DNA of 64,000 bases, taken from contig NZ_PGVH01000029.1 of the NCBI RefSeq assembly GCF_004168585.1, positions 242,209 through 306,208 on the forward strand, written 5' to 3'. Below, in pieces: positions 39,033 to 48,562 of the stretch (the first letter of the stretch is position 1; the number at the start of each line of letters is the position of its first letter). This stretch comes from Shewanella sp. OPT22 (GTDB taxonomy: Bacteria; Pseudomonadota; Gammaproteobacteria; Enterobacterales; Shewanellaceae). The position numbers were made by a program, and so were the translations under genes. The notes under the pieces were generated by a model that saw nothing but the letters and a program-made list of their open reading frames with translations, made no database searches and was not told the DNA's origin.

Positions 39033-40700
39033 ATGGCTCAATTTGTATATAGCATGCTGAGAGTGGGCAAAGTTGTCCCTCCAAAAAAGCAAATCCTTAA
39101 AGATATTTCTTTAAGCTTTTTTCCCGGTGCAAAGATTGGTGTACTTGGTTTAAATGGTTCAGGTAAGTCCACTCTGCTTAAAATCATGGCAGGATTGGAT
39201 ACTGAGATCGAAGGTGAAGCGAGACCTATGCCCGGCCTCAAAATCGGTTACCTACCTCAAGAACCAAAACTTGATGAAAACCAGACCGTGCGTGAAGCGA
39301 TTGAAGAAGCGGTTTCTGAAGCGAAAAATGCATTAACACGTCTTGATGAAGTCTATGCCGAATACGCTGAAGAAGGTGCAGACTTTGATGCTCTAGCTAA
39401 AGAGCAAGGTCAACTCGAAGCCATTATCCAAGCAACTGATGCTCATAATTTGGATACCGTTCTAGAACGTGCAGCTAACGCACTTCGTCTACCTGAATGG
39501 GATCAAAAAATTGAAGTACTGTCCGGTGGTGAGCGACGTCGCGTCGCAATTTGCCGTTTGTTGCTTGAAAAACCAGAAATGCTTTTGCTTGACGAGCCAA
39601 CCAACCACTTAGATGCTGAATCTGTTGCGTGGCTTGAGAACTTCCTTCACGAATATAACGGCACTGTTGTGGCGATTACCCATGACCGTTATTTCCTTGA
39701 TAACGCTGCTGGCTGGATTTTAGAGCTTGACCGTGGTGAAGGTATTCCGTGGGAAGGTAACTACTCGTCTTGGCTTGAGCAAAAAGATGATCGTTTAAAG
39801 CATGAGTCGGCAACCGAGTCTGCTCGTCAAAAAACCATTGCTAAAGAATTAGAGTGGGTTCGCCAAGGCAGTAAAGGACGTCAATCTAAAGGTAAAGCGC
39901 GTATGGCTCGCTTCGAAGAGCTGAATACCAACGATTACCAAAAACGTAACGAGACCAACGAGCTGTTCATTCCACCTGGACCTCGCTTAGGCGATAAGGT
40001 TATTGAAGTAAATAACTTATCGAAATCTTATGGCGATCGATTACTCATTGATAACTTAAGCTTTAGTGTACCTAAAGGTGCCATTGTCGGCATTATCGGT
40101 GCAAACGGTGCTGGTAAATCAACTTTATTCCGTATGCTTTCAGGTACAGAAACACCAGACAGTGGTACGGTTGAACTGGGTGATAGCGTTCAATTAGCTT
40201 CTGTTGAGCAGTTCCGTGATTCAATGAATGATAAAAACACCATTTGGGAAGAAATCTCAGGCGGTCAAGACATCATTCACATCAACAACACCGAGATCCC
40301 AAGTCGTGCGTACGTAGGTCGTTTTAACTTCAAAGGGGGCGATCAACAAAAGATCATTGGCCAACTTTCTGGTGGTGAACGTAATCGTGTGCATCTGGCT
40401 AAGCTATTACAGTCTGGCGGTAACGTGTTACTTCTCGATGAGCCAACCAACGACCTTGATGTTGAAACGCTACGAGCTCTAGAGGAAGCGATTGTTGAGT
40501 TCCCTGGTTGTGCCATGGTGATCTCGCATGACCGTTGGTTCTTAGACCGCATCTGTACTCACATTCTTGACTACCGTGATGAAGGCCAAGTGAACTTCTA
40601 TGAAGGTAACTACACTGAATACTCTTCTTGGTTAAAAGAGCACCTTGGCACAGATGTCATTGAGCCACATCGTCTTAAATACAAGCGAATCAGCAAATAA
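39033..40700 (+). CDS. ettA: Energy-dependent translational throttle protein EttA (ABC-F)
   Basis: The product is 555 residues with two ABC domains: Walker A GLNGSGKSTLLKIMAG and GANGAGKSTLFRMLSG, ABC signatures LSGGERRRVAICRLL and LSGGERNRVHLAKLL. Between them is the P-site tRNA-interaction (arm) region. It has no transmembrane part. EttA binds the ribosomal E site and gates the first elongation step according to ATP/ADP. A terminator follows. The N-terminus MAQFVYSMLRVGKVVPPKK is standard. Confidence 0.97.
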   Translation: MAQFVYSMLRVGKVVPPKKQILKDISLSFFPGAKIGVLGLNGSGKSTLLKIMAGLDTEIEGEARPMPGLKIGYLPQEPKLDENQTVREAIEEAVSEAKNALTRLDEVYAEYAEEGADFDALAKEQGQLEAIIQATDAHNLDTVLERAANALRLPEWDQKIEVLSGGERRRVAICRLLLEKPEMLLLDEPTNHLDAESVAWLENFLHEYNGTVVAITHDRYFLDNAAGWILELDRGEGIPWEGNYSSWLEQKDDRLKHESATESARQKTIAKELEWVRQGSKGRQSKGKARMARFEELNTNDYQKRNETNELFIPPGPRLGDKVIEVNNLSKSYGDRLLIDNLSFSVPKGAIVGIIGANGAGKSTLFRMLSGTETPDSGTVELGDSVQLASVEQFRDSMNDKNTIWEEISGGQDIIHINNTEIPSRAYVGRFNFKGGDQQKIIGQLSGGERNRVHLAKLLQSGGNVLLLDEPTNDLDVETLRALEEAIVEFPGCAMVISHDRWFLDRICTHILDYRDEGQVNFYEGNYTEYSSWLKEHLGTDVIEPHRLKYKRISK

Positions 40701-40715
40701 CGTCTCTTGCGCAAT

Positions 40716-40743
40716 AAGGGTAGAGTCATCTCTGCCCTTTCTC
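40716..40743 (+). terminator. Terminator after ettA
   Basis: aagggtagag (40716-40725) pairs with ctctgccctt (40730-40739), one G-U pair, loop tcat, followed by tctctc. A T-rich, not pure, tract. Confidence 0.75.
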
Positions 40744-40918
40744 TCTAAATGACCTCCAACCCTGTTAATATTCTTCAAGTCTAACCTTCTGGACTCATGG
40801 AGGTTTAGTTATTCAACTAATCTATTCTCAACCATAAAAATGCTATTTTAATAAACCGCCTTTTCAAGCTATATTCAATGAATATATAAGGGATTAATAA
40901 ACATCTAGAGGTGTTGAT

Positions 40919-41236
40919 ATGTCTTGGCTTTATCTTGTTTTAGCGGGGTTATTCGAGATCGGTTGGCCAGTCGGCCTAAAAATGGCTCAAGAAAGTGAAA
41001 CAAGGATTACTGGTATTGTCGTCGCTATATTCTTTATGGCTCTGAGTGGTTTGTGTTTATGGTTAGCACAAAAGCAAATTCCTTTAGGCACCTCTTACGC
41101 AGTTTGGACAGGAATTGGCGCAGCAGGAACATTTATTGTTGGTATCCTATTTTATGGGGATGCTGCAAGTCTAGGTCGCTACCTTGGAATATTGCTCATC
41201 ATTTCTGGTGTAGCAACACTTAAATTGGCTCAGTAA
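40919..41236 (+). CDS. sugE: SMR-family transporter, Gdx/SugE guanidinium exporter-like
   Basis: The product is 105 residues with four membrane helices. Glu13 in LAGLFEIGWPVGLK is the coupling residue, and GTSYAVWTGIGAAGTFIVG is typical of the Gdx/SugE branch, not EmrE. Gdx proteins export guanidinium in exchange for protons. No guanidine riboswitch is evident in the 218-bp upstream region. Shine-Dalgarno gaggtg precedes ATG 40919. Confidence 0.93.
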   Translation: MSWLYLVLAGLFEIGWPVGLKMAQESETRITGIVVAIFFMALSGLCLWLAQKQIPLGTSYAVWTGIGAAGTFIVGILFYGDAASLGRYLGILLIISGVATLKLAQ

Positions 41237-41296
41237 ACCTTTTAGGTAGAGCCTTTTAGCTTTGACTAAAATTTAAATTAAACACATGGAGCGCTA

Positions 41297-41845
41297 ATGA
41301 AAGGAATAATCATCACTGATATCTGGGGGAAAACGCCTGCCGCAGAAAAGCTAGCGCAATCCTTCAGTAATGTGCGAATTATCGATCCCTACAGCGGAAC
41401 ATATTTTAGATTTAAGCAAGAACAAGAAGCTTACCATTACTTCCAAACGAACATTGGCTTAAACAAATACGTCGAGCATCTACACAAAGAACTCCAAAAT
41501 CAGAAGGAACCTTATGTATTAATTGGCTTTAGCATGGGAGCCAGTGCAGCATGGAAACTATCTGAACAACTTCATAAACTTGGCTGTAATAAATTCGTTG
41601 GGCTTTATGGTTCTCAGATTAGAAAAGCAACTGAAATTGAGCCATCAATTCCAACTCACCTTGTCTTTCCCAAACAAGAAGCACATTTTGATATTGACGA
41701 ATTGATGGATGCTCTCAAGCAAAAACCGCAACTTGAAATGACTAAGACATCATATTTACATGGTTTTATGAATCAACACTCAGAAAACTATGATCCATAC
41801 GGTTATCTGTCCTACCTAAACTTTCTCCTTGAATACAGTCAGTAG
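41297..41845 (+). CDS. Small alpha/beta-hydrolase (dienelactone hydrolase-like)
   Basis: The product is 182 residues. Core features: IGFSMGASAAWKL (nucleophile Ser in G-F-S-M-G), a later Asp/Glu region and a His in SYLHGFMNQ near the C-terminus. That is the order of a Ser-acid-His triad, in a very small hydrolase. It is 60 bp after sugE on the same strand, with ATG 41297 preceded by ggagcg. The substrate is unknown. Confidence 0.82.
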   Translation: MKGIIITDIWGKTPAAEKLAQSFSNVRIIDPYSGTYFRFKQEQEAYHYFQTNIGLNKYVEHLHKELQNQKEPYVLIGFSMGASAAWKLSEQLHKLGCNKFVGLYGSQIRKATEIEPSIPTHLVFPKQEAHFDIDELMDALKQKPQLEMTKTSYLHGFMNQHSENYDPYGYLSYLNFLLEYSQ

Positions 41846-41940
41846 ACTCAGAGCAATTGTCTTACTGAACTCAAAATAAGATGGCGATTTGAAAAAGAAC
41901 AAGGCAGAATTGTGCCTATCATTCAAACACAAAGTATCTT

Positions 41941-42414
41941 TTGAAAAAAATTGCGATATTCGTAGATGTACAAAACATCTATTACACGACCAAAGAAGCT
42001 TTTAATCGCCAATTTAACTACCGCAAGCTTTGGGAATTTTTGAGCTATGAAGGTGATATCGTTCATGCTAATGCCTACGCTATCGCAAGACAGGACGATG
42101 GCCAGATTAAGTTTCAAGATGCGCTGAGGCATATAGGTTTTAACGTCAAGCTGAAACCTTTTATTCAACGTGCTGATGGAAGCGCAAAAGGTGATTGGGA
42201 TGTTGGTATCACGATTGATGTGTTAGAAGCAGCCTCTGAAGTTGATACTGTTATCTTGTTATCCGGCGATGGAGACTTTAGTTTGCTACTGCAAAAAGTA
42301 ACTGAAAAATATCAGGTAGAAACACAAGTTTACGGTGTTCCAACACTCACTGCAAAATCACTCATAGACTCTGCCACCCGATTTCATGAAATTACTCCCG
42401 AATTATTAAGATAA
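41941..42414 (+). CDS. NYN-domain protein (LabA/DUF88 family)
   Basis: The product is 157 residues with the PIN-like NYN pattern of acidic residues: IAIFVDVQNIYY (Asp8-ish), GDWDVGITIDVLEA and LLSGDGDFSLLL. Such proteins are predicted metal-dependent ribonucleases. The ORF starts with TTG at 41941 and has only weak upstream purines, so the start is uncertain. The last base of its TAA is the A of the next gene's ATG, so the pair is translationally coupled. Confidence 0.88.
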   Translation: MKKIAIFVDVQNIYYTTKEAFNRQFNYRKLWEFLSYEGDIVHANAYAIARQDDGQIKFQDALRHIGFNVKLKPFIQRADGSAKGDWDVGITIDVLEAASEVDTVILLSGDGDFSLLLQKVTEKYQVETQVYGVPTLTAKSLIDSATRFHEITPELLR

Positions 42415-42842
42415 TGAATAGCAAACACGTCTTCAGCAACACATTTCACTTTCCTGTCCAAATCTATTATGAAGATACGGACTTTTCTGGTGTCGTTTAC
42501 CATCCTAACTTTTTAAAGTACTTTGAAAGAGCTCGTGAACATGTCATCGGCGCAAACAGGCTTAATGAGCTTTGGCTTGAACAGAAGTTAGGATTTGCAG
42601 TTTATAAAACGGAAATGACCTGCAGTGAAGGCGTTGAGTTTGCTGATATTATTGACGTAAGAACTCGCTTTTATATAGAAAGCCAGTATCGCACTGTTTG
42701 GCATCAAGAGATCTGGCGACCACTAGCTAAAAAGCCTGCTGTAACGAGTGTTATTGAAATGGTGTGTATGAATACGCAACGTCAATTAACGGCTATGCCT
42801 GAAACTTTACTCAAAGAACTATCAACAGCAATCAGCCATTAA
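42414..42842 (+). CDS. Acyl-CoA thioesterase, YbgC/4-hydroxybenzoyl-CoA thioesterase family
   Basis: The product is 142 residues with the 4HBT hotdog motif YYEDTDFSGVVYHPNFLKYFERARE; the Asp in TDFSG is the active-site residue. Such enzymes hydrolyse short acyl-CoA esters. The ATG shares a base with the stop of the NYN gene. Its 3' end overlaps the convergent EAL gene by 11 bp. It is not next to tol-pal genes, unlike E. coli YbgC. Confidence 0.92.
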   Translation: MNSKHVFSNTFHFPVQIYYEDTDFSGVVYHPNFLKYFERAREHVIGANRLNELWLEQKLGFAVYKTEMTCSEGVEFADIIDVRTRFYIESQYRTVWHQEIWRPLAKKPAVTSVIEMVCMNTQRQLTAMPETLLKELSTAISH

Positions 42843-44391
42843 GCCCGTATTCTAATGCGACGGGGTTATTTATGCCTGTTTGTCGATTAAGTTCATTCCA
42901 CTTTAGCTCTAACTCGAATGGACGCATGGGTTTAGCATAAAATTGACCTTGAATCTTATCGACTTCAAGCCGAATCATTAGTTCTCGAACCTTTGCCGTT
43001 TCTACGCCTTCAACGGTAACATCTAGCCCTAATTTTTTAGGAAGGCTGATACTTGCTTCAAGGATAAAGAGTGAAGCCTTTTCATTAAAAATTCCCGCTA
43101 AGAAAGAACGGTCAATTTTGACTTCATCAATAGGAAGATTTTTCAAATAGGCTAATGATGAATGACCAGTACCAAAATCATCCATCGCAATTTTCACTCC
43201 GAGATTTCTAAGCAAGGTTAAGATTTGAATCGCCTTAGCTGTGTCTTCCATCAAGCTACTTTCTGTTATTTCGATCATTAAACAATCAGGAGGTAACTTA
43301 TAACGTTCAAATCCAGATTTAATATCGTCGACTAAAGTGTCGCTGCATAAATCTTCAGATGATAAATTAACAGCTACACGAGTATAGAGGCCGGCAGCTC
43401 GCCAATCTCGTTGCTGAATAAAAATCTGTTCAAGCGTCCAACGACTAATGAGGTCAATGATTCCTGCTCTTTCAGCTAATGGAATAAATTCAGAAGGAGA
43501 AAGTGGGCCAAACTTTTTATGTTCCCAACGAATTAATGCTTCGACTTGCCTGAAACCGCCATCAATAAGCTCTTCTTTGGGCTGAAATACAATATAGGGT
43601 TCATTGCGCTCTAGTGCTTTAGGTATTGCACCTATAATTTCAAGCTCTCTCAGCTGCACACTGTCATCGCCTTCACGATAGCCAGCTATTAGCTCTGGGT
43701 GATCACTGGCCTTTTTAATCGCTAAATCTAGCCTTTTAAGCATTACACTCACATCTGAAAAATGCTCATTTACATCAAGTACACCGATTTTAAGGCGAAC
43801 ACTGATGGGAGTGCCTTTTATATCGAACGGGGATTGCAGATGGTGTTGAAGAGACTGAAGTTCATCGTAAGTTGTACCTGAATCTAGATACATAAAAAAC
43901 TCAGCACCGCTCATTCGAGCTAATAACTTTGGTTTTTGAGGTAGGCACTTTAAACGCTCTGACATGCGTTTGAGCAGTTGATCACCGAGTGTAAATCCAA
44001 ACAAGTCATTCACGTAACGAAAGCGATGGATATCAATTAAAATAAAAACACCCGTTTGAATCGGCATCAACATCGCCAATCGACGTTTCAGGCCTAGCCG
44101 ATTCATTACACCAGTCAATTTATCGAGGCCTGTAGGCGGTGGTAACACGCGCAGTAAACCATCAATAGAGTTATAAAGTCCTCTAAAGCGAAAAGGCACA
44201 TCGTATAAATTTAATTTTGAGCGTTTATCTATCTGAGAAGAGACCTTCATAGAAAGTCGATTAATAAATTCATCTTCTTCATTTGCTTTTCGTTTTATAC
44301 GCCACGCAATGGCAACATAACTGAACAAGACGATAATTAACGCTGAAATACTCCCATAAAAAAGCATGCCATTATCCTTATTTTTCGGCAC
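42832..44391 (-). CDS. Membrane-bound EAL phosphodiesterase with degenerate GGDEF domain
   Basis: The product is 519 residues: one N-terminal membrane helix (10-30), a GGDEF-like domain whose motif is SGAEF (161-165), hence probably inactive as a cyclase, and an EAL domain from about 250. EAL lies at 284-286 (VEALIRWEH), followed by VAVNLS, IEITES, MDDFGTGHSSLAYLK and VKIDRSF. These match the metal and c-di-GMP residues of active phosphodiesterases. The enzyme likely degrades c-di-GMP to pGpG. Next upstream on the same strand is an HDOD gene. Confidence 0.93.
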   Translation of the reverse strand: MPKNKDNGMLFYGSISALIIVLFSYVAIAWRIKRKANEEDEFINRLSMKVSSQIDKRSKLNLYDVPFRFRGLYNSIDGLLRVLPPPTGLDKLTGVMNRLGLKRRLAMLMPIQTGVFILIDIHRFRYVNDLFGFTLGDQLLKRMSERLKCLPQKPKLLARMSGAEFFMYLDSGTTYDELQSLQHHLQSPFDIKGTPISVRLKIGVLDVNEHFSDVSVMLKRLDLAIKKASDHPELIAGYREGDDSVQLRELEIIGAIPKALERNEPYIVFQPKEELIDGGFRQVEALIRWEHKKFGPLSPSEFIPLAERAGIIDLISRWTLEQIFIQQRDWRAAGLYTRVAVNLSSEDLCSDTLVDDIKSGFERYKLPPDCLMIEITESSLMEDTAKAIQILTLLRNLGVKIAMDDFGTGHSSLAYLKNLPIDEVKIDRSFLAGIFNEKASLFILEASISLPKKLGLDVTVEGVETAKVRELMIRLEVDKIQGQFYAKPMRPFELELKWNELNRQTGINNPVALEYGLNG

Positions 44392-44495
44392 CTTAAAAAA
44401 ATGTACTGCATTTTAGTAGCTTATGATTAATTTATAATAAAACGATTACGTTAATGTAAGTATTAACACCAACTTACCAGAAACTTACTGTTAAC

Positions 44496-45338
44496 TTATT
44501 GATAACTTTTCTTTATGTCTCGATATTGAGCTAAAAAGGCATCGCTTGCAAGCTCTTCTCCACTGGTTGGCAAACCTTTTATAGTGTAAAAGTCCATCTT
44601 ACTTGCAATGGATTGTTGTGACTTTATCATTCCTAAGTAAAGTGCAGCGGCTCTGATAAAGTCTAAATAAGTTACTTCATCTGTGATGTAATTAAAATCA
44701 CTCAAATGTTCTACTACTTCAATTATTTCGTCGGTGAAATCCCAGCATTTTACAATCGCAGTTCCAATTGGTGTTTGCACATGTTGAATTACTTTTCTGA
44801 GTACTGAAACATCTTCAAATAAATCCGGGTGAATTTCAGCCTCAGCCAAGACAGGCAATGCACCAATGTTATGCACTAATGCCGCAAGCGTAAGCGTTTC
44901 AACATCCAACTTACTTTGTGGGTTATTTTTTTGATATTGAATTAATAGAGAGCATGAAGCTGCTGCAATCTCGACGGAACAGTTCCAAACCTCATCCATC
45001 ACCTTCCAGACCATCTCATTACTGGAGATAAACAGTTGCTCAAGTGCCAATGACGTCACAATTGACTTAATTTGGTCGAAACCAATCCTAATGATGGCGG
45101 CCTGTAAATTATCAGCCCGACGTCCACGACAATACATTGCACTGTTAGCAACACGGATGACTTTTGCCGTAATGGCCGTGTCTTTTTTTACCACTTCAAC
45201 CACTTGCTTAATGTTAGAACTTGGTCGATTCATCACGTTTTCGACCTCAATGGCCACATCAGGCAAAGACGGTAAAATAAGTGAGTCTTCTTGAAGCTTT
45301 CGAAAAAGCTCTTCGGTAACGATACGTTCAACGTCCAT
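44496..45338 (-). CDS. HDOD domain signalling protein
   Basis: The product is 280 residues. It has the HDOD pattern with KDTAITAKVIRVANSAMY, LTLAALVHNIGALPVLAEAE and IGTAIVKCWDF. HDOD proteins lack the HD metal site and act as signal or regulatory platforms. It is 104 bp upstream of the EAL gene on the same strand, so a common c-di-GMP-linked pathway is plausible, not shown. The start ATG at 45338 is followed by VERIVTEELFRKL. Confidence 0.9.
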   Translation of the reverse strand: MDVERIVTEELFRKLQEDSLILPSLPDVAIEVENVMNRPSSNIKQVVEVVKKDTAITAKVIRVANSAMYCRGRRADNLQAAIIRIGFDQIKSIVTSLALEQLFISSNEMVWKVMDEVWNCSVEIAAASCSLLIQYQKNNPQSKLDVETLTLAALVHNIGALPVLAEAEIHPDLFEDVSVLRKVIQHVQTPIGTAIVKCWDFTDEIIEVVEHLSDFNYITDEVTYLDFIRAAALYLGMIKSQQSIASKMDFYTIKGLPTSGEELASDAFLAQYRDIKKSYQ

Positions 45339-45618
45339 TGATAAACATCCCTATTATCAATCAATTTTTGTTGTGGATATTTAAGGATAAGACACTTTCG
45401 ATAATTTTTCTTATTTTCAAATCGTGACTTAATCATGGTTTGTTTGCTCAATTAATTTGCATATCGCTCACCTCAACCAGTAAAATACGCCGCCCATTAC
45501 TACCCATGAAAGTAGTAACAAATTATTGCGTTGTTATTGATTAAAACTCGATAGCGATATTTCTTCATTGTTGATCAATACCCAGCAATGATTATTTTGA
45601 GTAAATGTGAGAGTAAAT

Positions 45619-47001
45619 ATGTTTAAGCCTGAGCTTCTGTCTCCTGCCGGAACCCTAAAAAACATGCGTTATGCGTTTGCCTATGGTGCAGATGCGGTGT
45701 ATGCCGGTCAGCCAAGATATAGCCTTCGTGTAAGAAATAATGATTTTAAACTTGAAAACCTAGCCCAAGGTATTCAAGAAGCACACGACTTAGGTAAGAA
45801 GCTCTACGTGGTCAGTAACATTGCTCCACACAACGCAAAATTAAAAACTTACATCAAGGACATGCAACCTGTAATTGACATGAAACCTGATGCGTTAATC
45901 ATGTCGGATCCCGGTTTGATTATGATGGTGCGTGAAGCTTTCCCTGAACAAGAAGTCCATTTATCTGTTCAGGCTAACGCCATCAACTGGGCATCAGTAA
46001 AATTCTGGGAGCAGCAAGGCATCAAGCGTGTCATCCTTTCTCGCGAATTATCACTGGATGAAATTGAAGAAATTCGTCAACGCTGCCCAGATATCGAACT
46101 TGAGGTATTTGTTCACGGTGCATTATGCATGGCGTATTCAGGTCGCTGCTTACTTTCAGGCTACATCAACAAACGTGATCCTAACCAAGGCACTTGCACT
46201 AACGCATGCCGTTGGAAATATGACGTACATGAAGCAAAAGAAAATGAAACAGGCGATGTTGTCGCAGTTCAGCCAGAAGCCCTCGCCGTTCAAATCCAGA
46301 CACCTGAGCCAACATTAGGTGAAGGCCCTGCAACGGATAACATCTATCTTCTGCAAGAAGACAACCGTCCAGGTGAGTACATGCCAGCGTTCGAAGATGA
46401 GCATGGTACTTACATCATGAACTCAAAAGATCTTCGTGCAATCCAACACGTTGAGCGTTTAACGAAAATGGGTGTTGATTCATTAAAGATTGAAGGCCGT
46501 ACTAAATCGTTCTACTACGTAGCTCGTACTGCTCAGCTTTATCGTAATGCAATTGAAGATGCCGTTGCAGGTAAAGAGTTTGACCCAAGCCTAATGCGTC
46601 AACTCGAAGGTCTTGCACACCGAGGTTACACTGAAGGATTCTTACGCCGTCACGTCCATGATGAATATCAGAATTATGACTACGGATATTCGGTTAGTGA
46701 TTCACAACAATTTTGTGGTGAATTAACGGGTGAACGTAACTACGCTGGATTGGCAGAGATTGATGTAAAAAATAAATTCTCTGTGGGGGACAGCGTAGAG
46801 CTGATGACACCTCAAGGTAACATGAACCTTAAAATTGACGGTTTAGAAAACCGCAAAGGTGAAGCAGTAGAATCTGGTAAAGGTAACGGTCACATCGTGT
46901 ATTTAGATATACCGAAAGAAGTAGACTTAGATAAAGCTATTTTATTGAGAAATTTACCTCAAGGAAAAGATACCCGTAATCCGCATGAGCAAGCTGGTTA
47001 A
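45619..47001 (+). CDS. trhP: U32 family tRNA hydroxylation protein TrhP (YegQ)
   Basis: The product is 460 residues from ATG 45619 (MFKPELLSPAGTLKNMRYAF), with gagag upstream; the GTG at 45607 is rejected. Features ADAVYAGQPRYSLRVRNNDF, VFVHGALCMAYSGRCLLSGY (Cys residues of the U32 family) and CTNACRWKY fit YegQ/TrhP. TrhP is required for prephenate-dependent 5-hydroxyuridine formation at tRNA position 34. A long hairpin follows at 47026-47062. Confidence 0.95.
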   Translation: MFKPELLSPAGTLKNMRYAFAYGADAVYAGQPRYSLRVRNNDFKLENLAQGIQEAHDLGKKLYVVSNIAPHNAKLKTYIKDMQPVIDMKPDALIMSDPGLIMMVREAFPEQEVHLSVQANAINWASVKFWEQQGIKRVILSRELSLDEIEEIRQRCPDIELEVFVHGALCMAYSGRCLLSGYINKRDPNQGTCTNACRWKYDVHEAKENETGDVVAVQPEALAVQIQTPEPTLGEGPATDNIYLLQEDNRPGEYMPAFEDEHGTYIMNSKDLRAIQHVERLTKMGVDSLKIEGRTKSFYYVARTAQLYRNAIEDAVAGKEFDPSLMRQLEGLAHRGYTEGFLRRHVHDEYQNYDYGYSVSDSQQFCGELTGERNYAGLAEIDVKNKFSVGDSVELMTPQGNMNLKIDGLENRKGEAVESGKGNGHIVYLDIPKEVDLDKAILLRNLPQGKDTRNPHEQAG

Positions 47002-47025
47002 TATTTCCAGTCACACCAGCGAAAG

Positions 47026-47062
47026 CAGGCAGTAACTCGCGTTTAGCAGGAGTTACTGCCTG
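47026..47062. terminator. Hairpin between convergent trhP and trhA
   Basis: caggcagtaactc (47026-47038) pairs with gagttactgcctg (47050-47062) around an 11-nt loop. There is no T tract. It overlaps the first copy of a short repeat (see 47011-47029). Confidence 0.6.
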
Positions 47063-47065
47063 TCG

Positions 47066-47719
47066 TCAAGCGTAGTTAAAAATCAATCCGTAGTGAAAGC
47101 CTGCCCCTGCCAATACAAATAGATGCCAGATTGCATGGGTATATTGTGTTTTCTTTTGTACATAAAAGAACACCCCAAAGGTGTAGGCTGCACCGCCAAG
47201 CCCTAACAGCCATAAACCACCTGCAGGTAGCATTTGATAAATATCAGGCAAGATAAATACTGCTGCAAACCCCATCCCTAAATACGTTGCTAATGACACC
47301 ACTTTAAATCGGCTTTTAAAAACCAATTTAAACACAATGCCAATGGCCGCTAATGACCAAATAATTACCAACATAATGTTGCCCACTTTACTCGACGGCA
47401 AAGCGAACAGTAGTGGTGTATAAGAACCTGCAATTAATAAATAAATGGCACAGTGATCGACCATCTTCAGAACCGATTTTGCTGTTGGGTGAGTGACTGC
47501 GTGATATAGAGTTGAAGCGGTAAATAACGCAATCATGGATGCACCATAGATGCTGTAACACACCTGTTTACCAAACTCACCAACAGTATTTGTTGCCAAA
47601 AGGCTAATCAGCCCAATGATACTGAAAATGACGCCAACACCATGAGTTACAGCGTTAAGTATTTCTTCTTTTACACTGTAGCCATCGACCTGTGATTGAG
47701 TTATTACGCTTTGTGACAT
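47066..47719 (-). CDS. trhA: Hemolysin III / TrhA-family membrane protein
   Basis: The product is 217 residues from ATG 47719 (MSQSVITQSQVDGYSVKEEI), with ggaat upstream; the longer ORF is rejected. Seven membrane helices and the family metal-binding residues are visible: NAVTHGVGVIFS, STLYHAVTH, DHCAIYLLIAGSYTP and HAIWHLFVLAG. TrhA proteins are relatives of adiponectin receptors, linked to membrane-fluidity homeostasis. Its upstream region is the repeat-rich stretch. Confidence 0.94.
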   Translation of the reverse strand: MSQSVITQSQVDGYSVKEEILNAVTHGVGVIFSIIGLISLLATNTVGEFGKQVCYSIYGASMIALFTASTLYHAVTHPTAKSVLKMVDHCAIYLLIAGSYTPLLFALPSSKVGNIMLVIIWSLAAIGIVFKLVFKSRFKVVSLATYLGMGFAAVFILPDIYQMLPAGGLWLLGLGGAAYTFGVFFYVQKKTQYTHAIWHLFVLAGAGFHYGLIFNYA

Positions 47720-47749
47720 CAAATAAAATTCCAGCTTACACATGTTCGC

Positions 47750-48480
47750 TGAAACTATAACAAGGGTTGGTCGGGAATAGAAGAGGTATAACCAGGTTTT
47801 TGGTTAATCGTGTTTTCGATTAGGGAAAACTTCTACGAAGTTTAAAGATCGTGGAGTTGCACTCCACACCGCCACAAGAGGAAATCTACAGCGATTTCCC
47901 CTTATGAATCCCCTACGCCGCCCCAACGAAGCTGAGCGTTTCAGATATTTTTGAATAAATAACTAACAGCTCTGATGGTACATCCTGTACCCCAGAGCTT
48001 GGCTCGACGTCCATGTCTCGCCCACGACATTTCATATCCAAAAATTTCTTCAACAGCTTCAACGGGAACCATCAGCCCTTAAACGATATTTGACTCTCTA
48101 AATCGTCACACCTGCGAAAGCAGGTGTCTAGTGTCTTTATGCTGTTTTAATTATTCGAAAAAAGGCGCTAGATGCTCAAATAAAGCATTCGAGCATAACG
48201 TTAAGGTTATATTTAGAAACAACCGAAAACCTCTCAAGTTACGACGGTTCCCCATGGCAAAGTTGTAAGTCATCGTTGGTGAAAAATACCGTGAACGCAG
48301 CATGGATGCGGCGCTAATTTTCGGGGTGCATGGATGCACCATCGAAAATGTTAGGTATTTTTTATCATAAGAGGAATAACGTTTAACTTTTTGGGGCGGC
48401 ACGGAGAGTTCCAAGAGAGGATTTGCTGGTGAATCCTTTCTTGGCTGGGTGTGGGCTGGCTGCCCACGACTTTAAAACGT
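47750..48480. repeat. Palindrome-rich intergenic repeat region
   Basis: No credible gene lies between trhA and the next gene (843 bp). The stretch is full of short palindromes: gtggagt-tgc-actccac (47851-47867), acacctgc-gaaa-gcaggtgt (48108-48127) and ggtgcat-gg-atgcacc near 48329. A 10-bp inverted pair gccgccccaa (47917-47926) / ttggggcggc (48391-48400) brackets 484 bp. An 87-aa ORF on the minus strand (48151-48414) overlaps these and looks spurious. Likely mobile-element or REP-like debris. Confidence 0.55.
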
Positions 48481-48562
48481 TAAATACACTAAATAACAGT
48501 GACTTAAATTGTTGTAGCAATTATAATTCGGCAATAACTCAAAACAATGAAGGAACAAAAAA

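Noticed and set aside
40744..40918. Possible guanidine riboswitch upstream of sugE
   Set aside because: No ykkC or mini-ykkC (paired ACGR loops) pattern could be seen; only the ettA terminator and AT-rich DNA.
48151..48414. 87-residue ORF on the minus strand inside the repeat region
   Set aside because: It overlaps palindromic DNA, has no Shine-Dalgarno and a composition unlike a real protein; it is better explained as a repeat-derived shadow.
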